A stretch of 64,000 nt of DNA from Tubulanus polymorphus (lineage: Eukaryota; Nemertea; Palaeonemertea; Tubulaniformes; Tubulanidae): NCBI RefSeq assembly GCF_964204645.1, contig NC_134030.1, forward strand, positions 11,096,278 to 11,160,277. Direction: 5' to 3'. Shown piece by piece: positions 47,801-59,269 of this stretch (position 1 is its first letter; each line of letters opens with the position of its first letter). The notes under the pieces were generated by a model. The model saw only the letters and a program-made list of their open reading frames with translations. It searched no databases and was not told where the DNA came from. The position numbers and the translations under genes are program-made.

Positions 47801-50604
47801 ATTTTTCATGATCTTTACTGTCAGTAATTCCAGGTTCCTTCGCGTTGTGTACTAATGATACATAATGTTTCAATTCATTATGAGAACGATATTTCACGGG
47901 TTACTTTTTTCTTGATCTCCCCGAGTAACCGTTTTCATTTCTTGGCCAACGACTTGCTGATGGGTTGTTGGGCTAAAAAACATGATACCTAGTTTCTCCG
48001 CAGCGGCCGGGTCGGAAGAAAACATGCTGAAAATTTGTATAAATAAAATCCTGAAGGCTGGGTCCTTTCGAAAAGCAGGTGTGAATTAAATTTGACAATA
48101 AAATCCGGCCTGCCGGGTGAATATAAAACATAATACGAGCTTATATTCAATATTCATTGTACATAAATCGGGAGAAATTCATCGGAGCGACACGCGCACC
48201 AATCCACTGAATCCTCGCTTGGTAAAGAAAGTACTTTAGCCACAGTAGCACGTGCTGGTTCGAGATCGGATGTACACGGTGAACGTGAGATACTGTTGAG
48301 TCAATAGAAAATATATAGGGCCCTTTTGGTTTCCCGTAACGTATTTCATTTTAGAAAATTGAGTTTTGTTTACCATGGTAGGAACTTCGTTCTGACGCTT
48401 GGGGCGCCACGGAAGGAGTTAAGTGTTTGGTTAGTCTTTTGACTAAAGACTGAGCGAGTCGAGCCATTTTACGTGGTACATGTATTTGCATAGAATGGAA
48501 ATATAGTTAAAGGAGCGGGAACGCCCACTCCGTCTCGGTGACTAAATTCGTTTGTACTTTTTTATTATTTGATACCGATGGCAACATGACATTTGTAAAA
48601 CATAAATATGCAGTCAGTAGGTCAAAACTTGGTTTCCAACCCTATTATATTCATATTCGGAAATTTCAATGTTATTTATTTATGAAAACATAACATATAT
48701 TTGTTTTTAATAAAGATAAAATCCTGCCTGCCGGCTGCAGAGTTTCTACAAATCTGTGTTTTTGAAAAGATAAAAAAAAACGTCTGCCCGCCTGCCTGGT
48801 AACTTTGGTTTGTAGAAAAGGCGGAGAAACAAGGTATCATTTTAGCTTTAGTATGTTCCCTCCACTTTCGGTTTTTTTCTATTTTGATTCCAAGTGTCCT
48901 TCTTGAACTTGAAAAAGAGCATTTTTTATATTACTTCCCTTGGTAACCGGTGTTATCATCTGCTCAACCATGTTTTGTGGTTGCTTTGCTTATGAGACTT
49001 CAATATTTTCAGTAATGAATACAACTGTTGCTCATTACTGTTGGGTATTATTATGTTCTTCAATTAGGCCAACTTTCAAGGTGGTAGTGCCTTTCTGTTC
49101 TGAAAACATTCTTTTGTAGGAGCACAAGCTCCTCCGCGTCTCTTTACAAAAGCACACTAGCAACCCTCAACTATCAAATACATTTTCAGCCTACCTTCCA
49201 GCATTTACAAATCCATTCGATTTTCACGTAAAGCCTATCAGCCTCTTGTTATGTGACCCGGAGAAGGACTCGGAATATCGTCGGAGGGCTTGTTCTGCAC
49301 CAAGAAACGACACAAATTGGGAATCCGGAGACATAATAACAGCGTTAACAACAATATTTCAAGTAGAGAAATTCAAACTTACAACTTGTGTATTCTCAAT
49401 ACAAATAGGCTGCGCCGTAGCCCAATCGTGCGACACACATGAGGAAATATGCAAGCTTCCTTTTGCTACGGCCGTCTTTTGTCTGTTTGTTATTAGATTT
49501 GTTTTGGATTTGAAAAAAGGTAGTTTGCTGTAATTAATGGAATCAAAGGTCTCGTTGAAAAACCTATTTTGTTGTTATAATTACGAATATGAATTCCTAC
49601 TGGCATTTTTCTTGCATTTTTAGCCCGGCAGTTTTGTACTCCTGCCTTCGGCATTATTTAGCATTATTTACCGCGTCCAATTTTCGAGCGTTACTCTGTG
49701 CCGTGCGCGTTTATTTACGAGACACATGGTTTCGGGAAACAATGTTTCCGAGATAAAATATGTTTGATTCCGTATTTCTGTGTTTCCTCGTGTCCGCGTT
49801 TCCCTGTGCCGCGTTCTTTGAAGCAACCTGATAACGAACTGAGCCCGGCCTTGCCTTGGTCTTCAAACATTGATACTAAACATTTTTCACATCCTATACC
49901 AATTTCACTTTTTGCATTGGGAGATTTTGCGCGAAATACATGTACAATATATCAAATTACATCACCAACACGACGCCGTATGACATGAAACCAATTTACT
50001 GATGGAGTCAGATCAGTCCCCGGATGTCAATATAACGTGCGCAAACTATGATTAACAAACATGGGCGTGGCTTCAGGGCTCACGGAAAAAAAGTTCAAAA
50101 GTAACGCCCTTAAAAAAACTACGAAGCTCAGCTCTCTGTGACCAAACTCATCTAATCATAATCAACGACGGAATTGTCGCAAAAAGTTTTATATGAACAT
50201 TTGCTTATACGTATCGCAGCAAGCAATCTTTATAATGGTAAATGATAGATTTTCTGAGCGCATAGTGTCATCATATTGCACCTAATATTATGACTTGAAA
50301 TATATTTAAGCGGTATATCCTAAATTAAATACTGACGGCACCAGTCTCATGGTTCTCATACTACCCTGAAGATTTGTCTGATTTCTGAGTAGTTACAAAA
50401 ACCTCTCTGCGCAATAAAATCAGGAACTGGTTGCTTTTGTTATCGACATTTTATGAGTTTGTTTGGAGCAATAGTTGTGCTTATATGATCGCTATTGGCA
50501 AGATATTTCATTCGGGGAACTAGATAGACGAGCAAGCGCAACGGCGTTGTGCTGTGCGTAAACAGATTTGTGTGTTTATTTGCCTTCTTAGGACTGAAGA
50601 GAAG
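47801..50604. other. Gene-free region
   Basis: No exon or RNA gene can be supported. CCTGCCTGCCGG and CCGGCCTGCCGGGT words with AATAAAATCC recur near 48045-48120 and 48715-48800, a small diverged repeat. The frame at 49246-49533 has no recognisable domain. Confidence 0.4.
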
Positions 50605-53600
50605 ATGGAATCGTTCTTCAGCTTCATTTTTACGATGTTTTTTACATTTACTAGTTCTGATGCATATAACGAACGGGGTAAGTGTATTTGTATTTGTTGA
50701 AAAAAGATAACTAAACAAATGAAGAATATGTAAGACATGTTTTGATGGTCAATCGTACACTCTAGAATAAAATACAATTCAAGTTGGTGCCCCCGTCCAT
50801 AATTTCATCCCATATAATTTTCTAAATTTTATGTTTATGTGCCACATGAAACCCTATTCCGGCAGTGGGCGAGAGGTGCAACATGCTTTGCAATGCATGG
50901 TGCGATTTTTCAATTTTTTTTTCTCTGAAAAGATCACTAATTATCTTGCGGCGATTGAGAGTCGACCGTAACATGCTCTCTACTGGTGAAGAACTTACTA
51001 CTCGTTCTAAGCTGCGCGGTATAGGAAGAAATTAGACGATTATGTCGTATACGGAAATTGTCTTTCTATGCTCTATTCTCGATCTAACATAACATGGTTT
51101 GCAGGGGCGGATCCATAAAAAGATTGGAAGGCAGGGGCTCCGAAAAAAGAGAAGTTATTTTTTTCGGATAAACGATCCATGTCTGTCTAAGACCACTAGT
51201 GACCGCCGAGATCATCCCCTAAATCCCTCCCTGCGATACCAAATAATCATCAGGGGCCGATTCTTTTATGCAGTCCGGAAAATCCGGTCGCTCCATTTCC
51301 ATTGTGTTATTGATCAGGTGACTATTTCTAGGGATTTCGAAGAATCCAATCTCTCCTAGCTGCCGACCGATATGTCATTGCGATGAGATCACGTGAGCGA
51401 ATGTCTGCCTCGGAGTGAACATCTGGTCGTCTATGGGCGGCCATCCCCGCCAAACAGACGCTAAAGTCATCACGTGAAGGATAAACCCATAACGTGAAGG
51501 ATAATGTCATGACGTGAAGGATCAACCTTAATCTAACGTGAAGGATAAACCCATAACGTGAAGTATAATGTTGTGACGTAAAGGATCAACACATAACGTG
51601 AAGGATCAACTCACGTCATCAAGGATAAACCTATTATGTCACCAAATGGCGTGCCGGTCGGAAATAGACCGGCAACCAGTCTAAAATGATTTCGGTTAAA
51701 ATGCAAATTCATTTTATTCATCATACGATTCAAATTCAATTCAATATAACTCTATACGGTTGAGAAGCGTCGTAAGTTTTACGGCGGACGAGTGGAGGTG
51801 AGAAAAAGTTTATCTCGAAAAGTTTTGTATAGTATAGCGTGCTCGAGTACTATTATATAGTTATAATAGTCTATTATATATGGGGTACTTCTGCAATTCA
51901 GTAGGCTCATTATGAATATTGCAATTCAAATGGATGCCTCGATTGAACGTGCTCGAATTTATTTCAAACGAAGGTTAAGCGATCTAATAGCGGACGTTGA
52001 AAATGATAGTGGAAATTAAAATTACCTCCACTCCACCTTAGAAAAATACGCATTTTAACCGAAATTATTTTAGACTGGTTGCCGGTCTATTTCCGACCGG
52101 CACGCCATCTGGTGACATAATAGGTTTATCCTTGATGACGTGAGTTGATCCTTCACGTCATGACATTATCCTTCACGTTATGAGTTGATCCTTCACGTTA
52201 CAACATTATACTTCACGTTATGGGTTTATCTTTCATGTTAGATTAAGGTTGATCCTTCACGTCATGACATTATCCTTCACGTTATGAGTTTATCCTTCAC
52301 GTTACTACATTATACTTCACGTTATGGGTTTATCCTTCACGTGATGACTTTAGCGTCTGTTTGGCGGGGATGGCCACCCATAGTCGTCCGGTCAACTGCA
52401 TATAAGAATCGGCCCCAGATGGAACCATTTTCAAGACGACCTTTAGCTGGATGGATCTAGTATACTGAATAAGGTCGTTATTCTAAGTTCATCAATCCAT
52501 TTTTATTTCGAGCAGATGTTCAGTGGTTTTGTGATTTTGAAGATGGACTTTGTAATTTCACCCAAACTGATCATATGAAAATCAATACCGCGATGTTTAG
52601 TGACACATGGCCGAATACTGATCACACATTATTCGAAAAAGGTAGGCCTAGGTCTCGAAGAGTGCAATGAGTTGATGTTTGAGTTACAACACTTGTTTTT
52701 GGGAAACATTCAACTATTGTCATTATACACTTACATATACCATTTTTTGTTGAATTTTCTCCCTCTTCTGTGATCCATCCGTCTTCCATTGACAGAATTA
52801 AGTTATTTTAAGACGTTTTTCCAAATTCGTTAACGACTAGCCCAATGCTAGCAAATGAGCATTGCAAATCCGGCTATTTCTATGGAAATCTCTTCTCGTC
52901 TATTGCTTATTTATGACCGTAACACTGTTTCATGGTTTGCTGTTAAAATTTGATATTTTGGGAAGGGGTATAAAACATAAGAAAACATCATCGAGCGGGG
53001 TTTTCGATCAGTCACCTGTTAACCCCGACTTGAACCCCATATCTATATATTTGCAGCAAGCTCGCACAACGGATGGTGAGAGTATTATAATAACAATAAT
53101 CTTTATTTACATTGAAATTATAACATAATATAACATTCAGTTTTATACACAATTAGATAGATATATAAATATGTTATAAAAGTTATAATATAGATGTAGG
53201 TGCCCGAGAAGCGAAATGCTTGTAAAAAGGGTCACCTCAACACACTGTTACAATCACACAATCACATACACACTCACATTCATACAAAAGAAAAACCAAT
53301 AATGTAATAAATGGCGAATAATTAGCTAAATCATATAGTTAGAGATTGTGGTATTTTTGAATTTATATTTTTAAGTTCACGCAGAGATTTAGAAATTTGT
53401 AAACTGTTGGGAAGGTTTTGCCAAAGACTAGGTATTGAACGTAGAAATGAGTTATGAAATACATTTTTTTCGGTGATAGGAAATTCGTGGAAAATTACGC
53501 TGTCGCGTATTATAGCAATGATTTGATGAATTTCTTTTGAATAGACAGATTATTTTAGTTGGAAGTTGGTTATTAATGAAAAGTTTTGCATATTTTATTG

Positions 53601-54482
53601 ATTCAAATTTAATTAGGTCATCAAATTTAAGAATTTTGAAGCCTTGGAATAACGGATTTGATGGGCTGTTGTATTTTGTTTTGCCTATAATTCTAATATA
53701 TCCTTGTCTCCAAAGTCTGAATCAAAATCTGAATTGCCTATCAATACTAGCTTACCCGAACTATTATGAAAACAAAGAGACATTGAAATTACTAACCGAT
53801 AAATGCTCGGTGCTGAATTTGTAATTCGAGTCTTGTGCATGGTAAAATGTTTTGTATTTTTTCAAATATCTTAATTCCGTATCATAACACAATTCTCGCA
53901 AATCTCGACCTCTTGCAGAATTTTTTAACCACTGGCCGATCACTCAACAGCTAGGTAATCTACAGCCATCATACGTAGCCGTCATTTTTTTTCCTAACGT
54001 AAATAAAATTCCTTTAAGCGAGTGTGGCGAGAAGAGTTAATGAAAATTGAATGATTAAAGATAATATGTAAAATGCTATCTTTTTTTAACTCCTTTATTT
54101 GCGAAGAGAAAGCTGTTACTAGTTGCTTCTCCGTGTTTATTCCTTGGGACTAAAAAACGTATTATCGGTACTAGACGGCAGTTTCTGTCAAAATACTTTT
54201 TAAGGAACCGCGGTACCGGTACATGTTTGGTCGTAGCACATTTCACGTTTGCAGCCATCTAAAACTGCATACGGCCCAACCTAGAGCGACCGTGCTCTAA
54301 TCTACTAACATCGTCAAAAGTCGATTAACTTCGATAACTGATGTTTGCCTTGGTGCCGATCACTTTGTCCGACTACGTTCTTACTGCTGCTGCAGCTGGT
54401 TACTGGCAGCCAGTGAACGGTATCATAAAAGAATGTCAGATAAAATTGCGATTCGACACCGGGTTTCCCCGTTACTATTTAT
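50605..54482 (+). CDS. MAM-domain protein, 5' part of gene
   Basis: Exon 1 (50605-50677) encodes a signal peptide (MESFFSFIFTMFFTFTSSDA) and ends at GTAAGT in phase 1. Exon 2 (52516-52641, acceptor CGAGCAG, donor GTAGGC) reads VQWFCDFEDGLCNFTQ and TWPNTDHTLFEK, the start of a MAM domain (C-x-FE-x-x-x-C, then DHT). Exon 3 begins at 54396 after TGCTGCTGCAG and, joined in phase 1, reads AGYWQPVNGIIKECQIKLRF, which fits the MAM segment around its third cysteine. Its donor is uncertain; I end it at 54482. Further exons were not found and may lie beyond a LINE at 55990-60790 or outside the window. MAM domains mediate adhesion in secreted or membrane proteins such as meprins and receptor phosphatases; which type this is cannot be said. 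Intron 1 carries a 1.17-kb fold-back element and intron 2 a LINE fragment. Confidence 0.6.
51251..52418. mobile_element. Fold-back element with ACGTGAAGGAT arrays
   Basis: The left end CAGGGGCCGATTCTTTTATG is mirrored at the right by CATATAAGAATCGGCCCCAG. Inside each arm are AAACAGACGCTAAAGTCATC or its inverse, then about seven (left) to ten (right) tandem ACGTGAAGGATAA/C words spaced about 20 bp, then CGTGCCGGTCGGAAATAGAC and AGTCTAAAAT, also inverted in the right arm. A 340-bp unique centre contains only a 35-codon open frame (MNIAIQMDASIERARIYFKR...), not recognised. Target duplication is unclear. It lies in intron 1 of the MAM gene. Confidence 0.75.
53083..53880 (-). mobile_element. LINE 3' fragment
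   Basis: On the minus strand one frame reads NHCYNTRQRNFPRISYHRKK and, after a frameshift, HNSFLRSIPSLWQNLPNSLQ, the typical last residues of a CR1-type ORF2. It is followed by a 3' UTR and a TTATTGTTATTATAATAC tail at 53083-53110. It is a 5'-truncated and frameshifted copy within intron 2 of the MAM gene, antisense to it, and is only distantly related to the element at 55990. Confidence 0.55.
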
Positions 54483-54691
54483 AGTGATAGTGAAGAAATT
54501 CCGTGTTTTTCAAAAATCCCGCGATTCCGTCATTCCGCGATATGACAACACCGTGCAACTTAGCATGTACATGAATACAAATCATGCATTTAGGAAGCTT
54601 AATATTGAAAAAAAAGCCTCGTTGAAATTTATAGAAATAAAATTCAAAGCCAATCAGAAAGCAAAGTCTCCTCTATGATTGGCGCATAAAT

Positions 54692-54835
54692 CTGATAAGG
54701 GCCATAACGTACGGAAGAGCAATGCGGCCAACAACATTTTATTTTCAGTTTAAAAAGTCGACTTTTCGACTTTGAAAAGTCGACTTTTCGACTTGATAAG
54801 TCGACTTTTCGACTTTAAAAAGTCGATTTTATAAG
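54692..54835. repeat. Degenerate palindrome-cored element (copy E)
   Basis: CTGATAAGGGCCAT at 54693 is the inner part of the shared terminus seen at 22687, but the outer TATGGTGG is lost. It is followed at 54750-54830 by tandem palindromic words (AAAAGTCGACTTTTCGACTT repeated about four times). No right terminus was found. The word GTCGACTTTTCGAC is close to, but not the same as, the GTCGAAATTCGAC word of copy A. Confidence 0.55.
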
Positions 54836-55004
54836 CACGTGGTTACCGGGTGTCAGGAAAAGGTCCATAAGCGCGCTACTACAGAGACAGACACACGTGA
54901 GTGCATCCGCGGACTGAAGTTGATGTCGTTAAAGAAAATATAAGTACATAATCTTTTGAAAACGAGCCATTTTTGCTAACATCATTGTTATATCCCATAG
55001 AAAC

Positions 55005-55265
55005 ACCCCTGTGAAGCTGGCTCCCGGTTCCCGGTTCCCGATTCGGCTCCCGGGTCAAAAGCATTTTGAATCGGGAGCTGAACCAGTAGCCGGCTCCCGG
55101 TTCCCGGTTCCCGATTCGGCTCCCGGTTCAACAGCATTTTGAATCGGGAGCTGAACCAGTAGCCGGCTCCCGGTTCCCGGTTCCCGATTCGGCTCCCGAT
55201 TCAAAAGCATTTTGAATCGGGAGCCGAATAAGGAACCGGGAACCGGGAGCCAGCTTCACAGGGGT
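55005..55265. mobile_element. 261-bp fold-back MITE with 9-bp target duplication
   Basis: The ends ACCCCTGTGAAGCTGGC and its exact inverse enclose three units of about 70 bp, each reading GGCTCCCGGTTCCCGGTTCC, GATTCGGCTCCCG and GCATTTTGAATCGGGAGC. Each unit is itself a hairpin. CATAGAAAC occurs directly outside both ends (54996-55004 and 55266-55274), a perfect 9-bp duplication, the length typical of Mutator-like transposons. High GC contrasts with the AT-rich surroundings. Confidence 0.8.
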
Positions 55266-55424
55266 CATAGAAACACATTATTATTCGAAAATGGAATTAT
55301 TAAATTCGTGGAATCAGTTGTAAAGCTGAAAAAAGAAATACGGTTATGATTGGGTCAGGATAAAGACTAAGCAATAAGTAACCTGGCAGACTAGGTTGAG
55401 GCAAATGTATGATTCATCAGTGGA

Positions 55425-55530
55425 ACACTGACCGAGGCTACAATATTGTAACCTAGGTCGGTTGACTTGCGCGGATTTATCTGCATACACTGACTGAGGC
55501 TACAATATTGTAACCTAGGTCGGTTTACTG
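55425..55530 (+). repeat. Two direct repeats of a palindromic motif
   Basis: ACACTGACCGAGGCTACAAT and ACACTGACTGAGGCTACAAT begin 62 bp apart (55425 and 55487), each followed by ATTGTAACCTAGGTCGGTT. The motif is an inverted repeat around TACAATATTGTA. Function unknown. Confidence 0.6.
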
Positions 55531-56319
55531 CATTATATTTGCAGTATTCACTAATCCAAGATTAAGATCAGTCAGTTAACTTGATCAGTTTTTGAAGTTA
55601 TTGCTGGTCCGATATCAGTCGGTTGATTTGTAGTTTTGACTAACGAGGAATCCAAAAGTGTTTCAGTCAAACGTCTTCTATCATTGAGGAATGACTTGAA
55701 CAGTTAGGAATGTACATCGTACACATTCCAAATTAAGGGTTTAAAAGAAGTTTAAGTGCGAGCCTTATACTTATATTGCGCAATTGCCATGATTGATACG
55801 AAAACGTTTCTAGAATCGGATGACAATTTATATAGAATTGGAGTCAGATGTGCATTGTTTTGGGGGTGTTCCGAACTTCGCTGAATCACTGAATCGTTGA
55901 TTATTATATTAATTTCGCTGATTTGAATTTACGCTGTATCCATGTACATTTTACATATTCTAAAGAAAATGTTTCATTTGACCGATTCATTGATTTGATT
56001 TGATTTGAACACTTTATTTTTCAAATATAATTTACAGCATAGTGTACAAAGCATAATACAAAATACAGTAAATTAGACCTGGAGGGGCCTGTAGAAACTA
56101 AGGAATAGTTTGTATAAAACAGGTCCCTCAAAAGAGAAAAGAAAAAAAGAGAAATGCAATAAAGAAAATAATATGCTCACAGTCAACCCTTAACACACAA
56201 AATGCAATCAAGGTAAACTATGATAACAGCTTGATTAAGATATAATCATTTAATAAGCCAGTTATTTTCTGAAATATTCCAAAAACAATAATTTTAGTTC
56301 GAATAACTGTATGATAAAA

Positions 56320-59257
56320 TCAAGCACAAAGTTGCTTTCTATAATTTCTTAGGAACAGTTTAGAATTTTCCATGTTTTTTAGATTTTCACTGATGTTATT
56401 CCAAAGTAAAGGGCCGGATACTTTTACTGAAAATTTTCTTCTTAGACTATTGAAAGAAAGTGTTTGTAAATCTTGACGTCGCCGAGTATTGTGACTGTGG
56501 ATTTGAAAATTTTGGTTCCAATAATTTTCGAATGATTTCGGTAATTCGGAGTGGACAGATCTGTAGATAAAAGTACCTAGCTGAAGTTTATTAATATCTT
56601 TGAGCTTGAGGATATTAAAAGCTTTGAATAAAGGGTCAGTGTGCGCCAAATAATAGGAATTAGAAATTAGCCTGATAGCTCTTTTTTGCAATACAATTAA
56701 TGGCTGAAGTTTATTTTCAAAATTTCGTCCCCAAACTAAGTTACAATACTGGAGGTAAGGATCAATAAGCGACAAATAAAGGGTACGAAGAGAACTCACT
56801 GGCAGCTTATGTCTTACTCTATTAATTATACCAATGCTTCGAGAAACTTTTTTTTCAACTGATTTTATTTGATCGTCCCAGGTTAAATTTCTGTCAATAA
56901 AAACTCCAAGAAAATTTGTGACATTGACTTGTTTGATCTCTATATTGTTAATTGATATTCTCAAGTTATGTTTCAATAGTTTACCGAACACCATAAATGA
57001 CGTCTTCTTTACATTTAATGACAGCTTGTTTGTTTGAAACCAGGTATACAATTTTGATAATTCAATGTTTACTGTACGTACTAATCTGTCTAAATTAATG
57101 TCACTATAAAAGGCATTTGTGTCATCGGCAAACAATATAAGTTTTAACACATTAGAAAATTTAATACAGTCGTTTACATATAATAAAAAAAGCAAGGGAC
57201 CTAAAATTGAGCCTTGGGGTACTCCAGTTTTAACGGTACATAACGAGGATTTATAATTTTGAATTTGAACAAATTGTTTTCTATTCTTCAAATAGTCTTC
57301 AAACCAGTTGTTAGAGATGCCTCTTATTCCATAAAAACATAATTTTCTTAATAAGATTTCGTGATCAACGGTGTCAAAGGCTTTTGATAAATCTAAGAAT
57401 ACCCCAATATTTGATTTGTTTTCTTCTAAATTTTGTGAAATTTCATCAGTTATCAATGTTAAGGCCATGGCAGTTGAATGGTTCTTTCGAAAGCCGAACT
57501 GGTTTGGTTGAATGATATGAAACTTGTAACAATATTCGGTTAATCGATTATACACTATCTTTTCGAGAATTTTAGAAAAGCAAGGCAGTACGGATATCGG
57601 TCTGTAATTATCAAAAGAGTCATTATTGCCAGCTTTATAGAGTGGACGTATTCGCGCTACCTTCAGTTCAGCCGGCACTATACCGGAATTTAAGCTACAG
57701 TTAAATATATGAGTTAGCGGGTATTTTACAGAATCAATTATTTTCTTAACTACTTTTACAGAGAAACCATCAGCACCAGCGCCTTTGCTGGGTGAGAAAT
57801 CATTTACAATCTGACTGATTTCATCAGGGTGGGTCGGGAAAAAGAAAAAGTTTTCATTTACTGGATTTGTCAGATATTCACTGAAGTGGACACCTGTATC
57901 TGGTATTTGATTGGCTAGGTTGCTACCAATATTTACAAAGAAAGAATTAAATTCATTAGCGATATTTTCATAGCCGTTTACAACGATACCGTTCCTTTTG
58001 AAAGAGCAAGGTAATCTACACCGATCATTAGAAGATTTTCCAATTAGACTGTTTAAGATATTCTATGATTTTTTCATGTCGGATTTGGCTGCAAGTAATT
58101 TAGTCTCATAATACTTTTTCTCGGCATATTTGAGTGTACGAGACAAGGTACGTTTGTAATTCAAATAATTTTTCAAATGTGATCTATTACGCAAAGATTT
58201 TCTGTACAAGCGATTTTTGTGTTTAATACATTTCAATAATCCAGATGATAACCACGGTTTATGTAATTTATTTTCGTTTATTTTACGGGGAGTTGAAAAA
58301 GGAAAACATTCATTATATAATTCCATGAATTTAGTGTTAAATGCGCTGTATGAGAGTTGCGGGTCTGCATTACTATAGATATCCGACCAATCAGTGGCCA
58401 GAAGAGCTCTATTGAATTTTGAAGTGTTACGTTCACAATAGTTTCTGTTCGAAGTCACCTCTTGGTCAATTTTGGGCTCAACGTGATTACAGACAGTAAA
58501 AATAGGAAAATGATCCGAAATATCGGTACAAATAATACCCGTACTAAACACATGGCGAATATCGTTACAAAAAATATTATCTATAAGCGTCGAGGATGTG
58601 GGAGTGATTCTTGTGGGTTTATCAACTAATGGAATGAACCCAAATGAAGTCATATTTTCAAAATAGTTATCAGTTGGTCTGTGGGCGTTAACTTGTAGTA
58701 AATCGATATTGAAATCGCCCATAAGATAGCATACTTTGTCTTCTCTATTAAGTTTCACTAAAAGTGGAATTAATTCATTATTAAAGCCATTTATGCTTTG
58801 TCCGGGTGGTCGATAGATCAGACCAATTTATTTATTTTTTTCTTTTTCAAGAATCAATTCAATAAATAGACATTCAAAAGTATTTCTATCCTCGGATAGA
58901 TCTGGTCTAAGTTTCACATTAAAACTTTCTTTGAAAAATAGGGCCAAACCTCCTCCCTGACAATTTTTTCTACACTTAAAAACACTTTTCATACCTGGGA
59001 GATTATACAGCCTGCCATTATCATGAAGTTCGCTAGTCCAGGTTTCGGTTAACCCGAAAATAGAAAAGTCAGTTTTTAAATTGCTCAAAAAATATGAAAA
59101 TGTATCAAAATTTCTGTTACAACTACGAATGTTTAAAGCACAGATTGAAAAATGTTGCTTTTCAAACTCTACAGTAGAGTTTACATCAAAGTATTGACAT
59201 TTGTTATTATTGAAGATGTCGATGATGAATAAGTATAGGGTAGATAATACTCGTTAA
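56320..59257 (-). pseudogene. CR1-type LINE ORF2: endonuclease and reverse transcriptase
   Basis: One frame of about 979 codons runs through with two in-frame stops: TAA at 58830-58828 (after EKEKNK, before IGLIYRPPG) and TAG at 58065-58063 (before NILNSLIG, where a Trp codon would fit). The APE-type endonuclease shows ALNIRS, GLTETW, GGGLALFF, GDFNIDL and SDHFPIF. The reverse transcriptase shows KVARIRPLYKAG, NYRPISVLP, NQFGFRKNHST, FLDLSKAFDTVDH, GVPQGSILGPLLFLLYVND and LILFADDT with its catalytic Asp pair. The C-terminus reads YNTRR-like HNTRRRQD and LWNNISENLK. No start codon is needed if translation is by termination-reinitiation from ORF1. Apart from the two stops nothing is missing. 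Confidence 0.85.
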
Positions 59258-59269
59258 TAGGTAGCATTA

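Noticed and set aside
51102-51233. CAGGGGCGGATCCA as the left end of a 130-bp hAT MITE
   Set aside because: The right end (TCCCTCCCTG) matches weakly and there is no 8-bp duplication.
51470-51640. Regularly spaced short repeats resembling a CRISPR array
   Set aside because: The repeats are mirrored in inverted orientation at 52130-52370 within terminal inverted repeats, spacers are not unique, and the DNA is animal.
53057-53076. 19-nt micro-exon candidate of the MAM gene (TTTGCAG / GTGAGA)
   Set aside because: The join gives no MAM residues and breaks phase with the better exon at 54396, which fits directly after exon 2.
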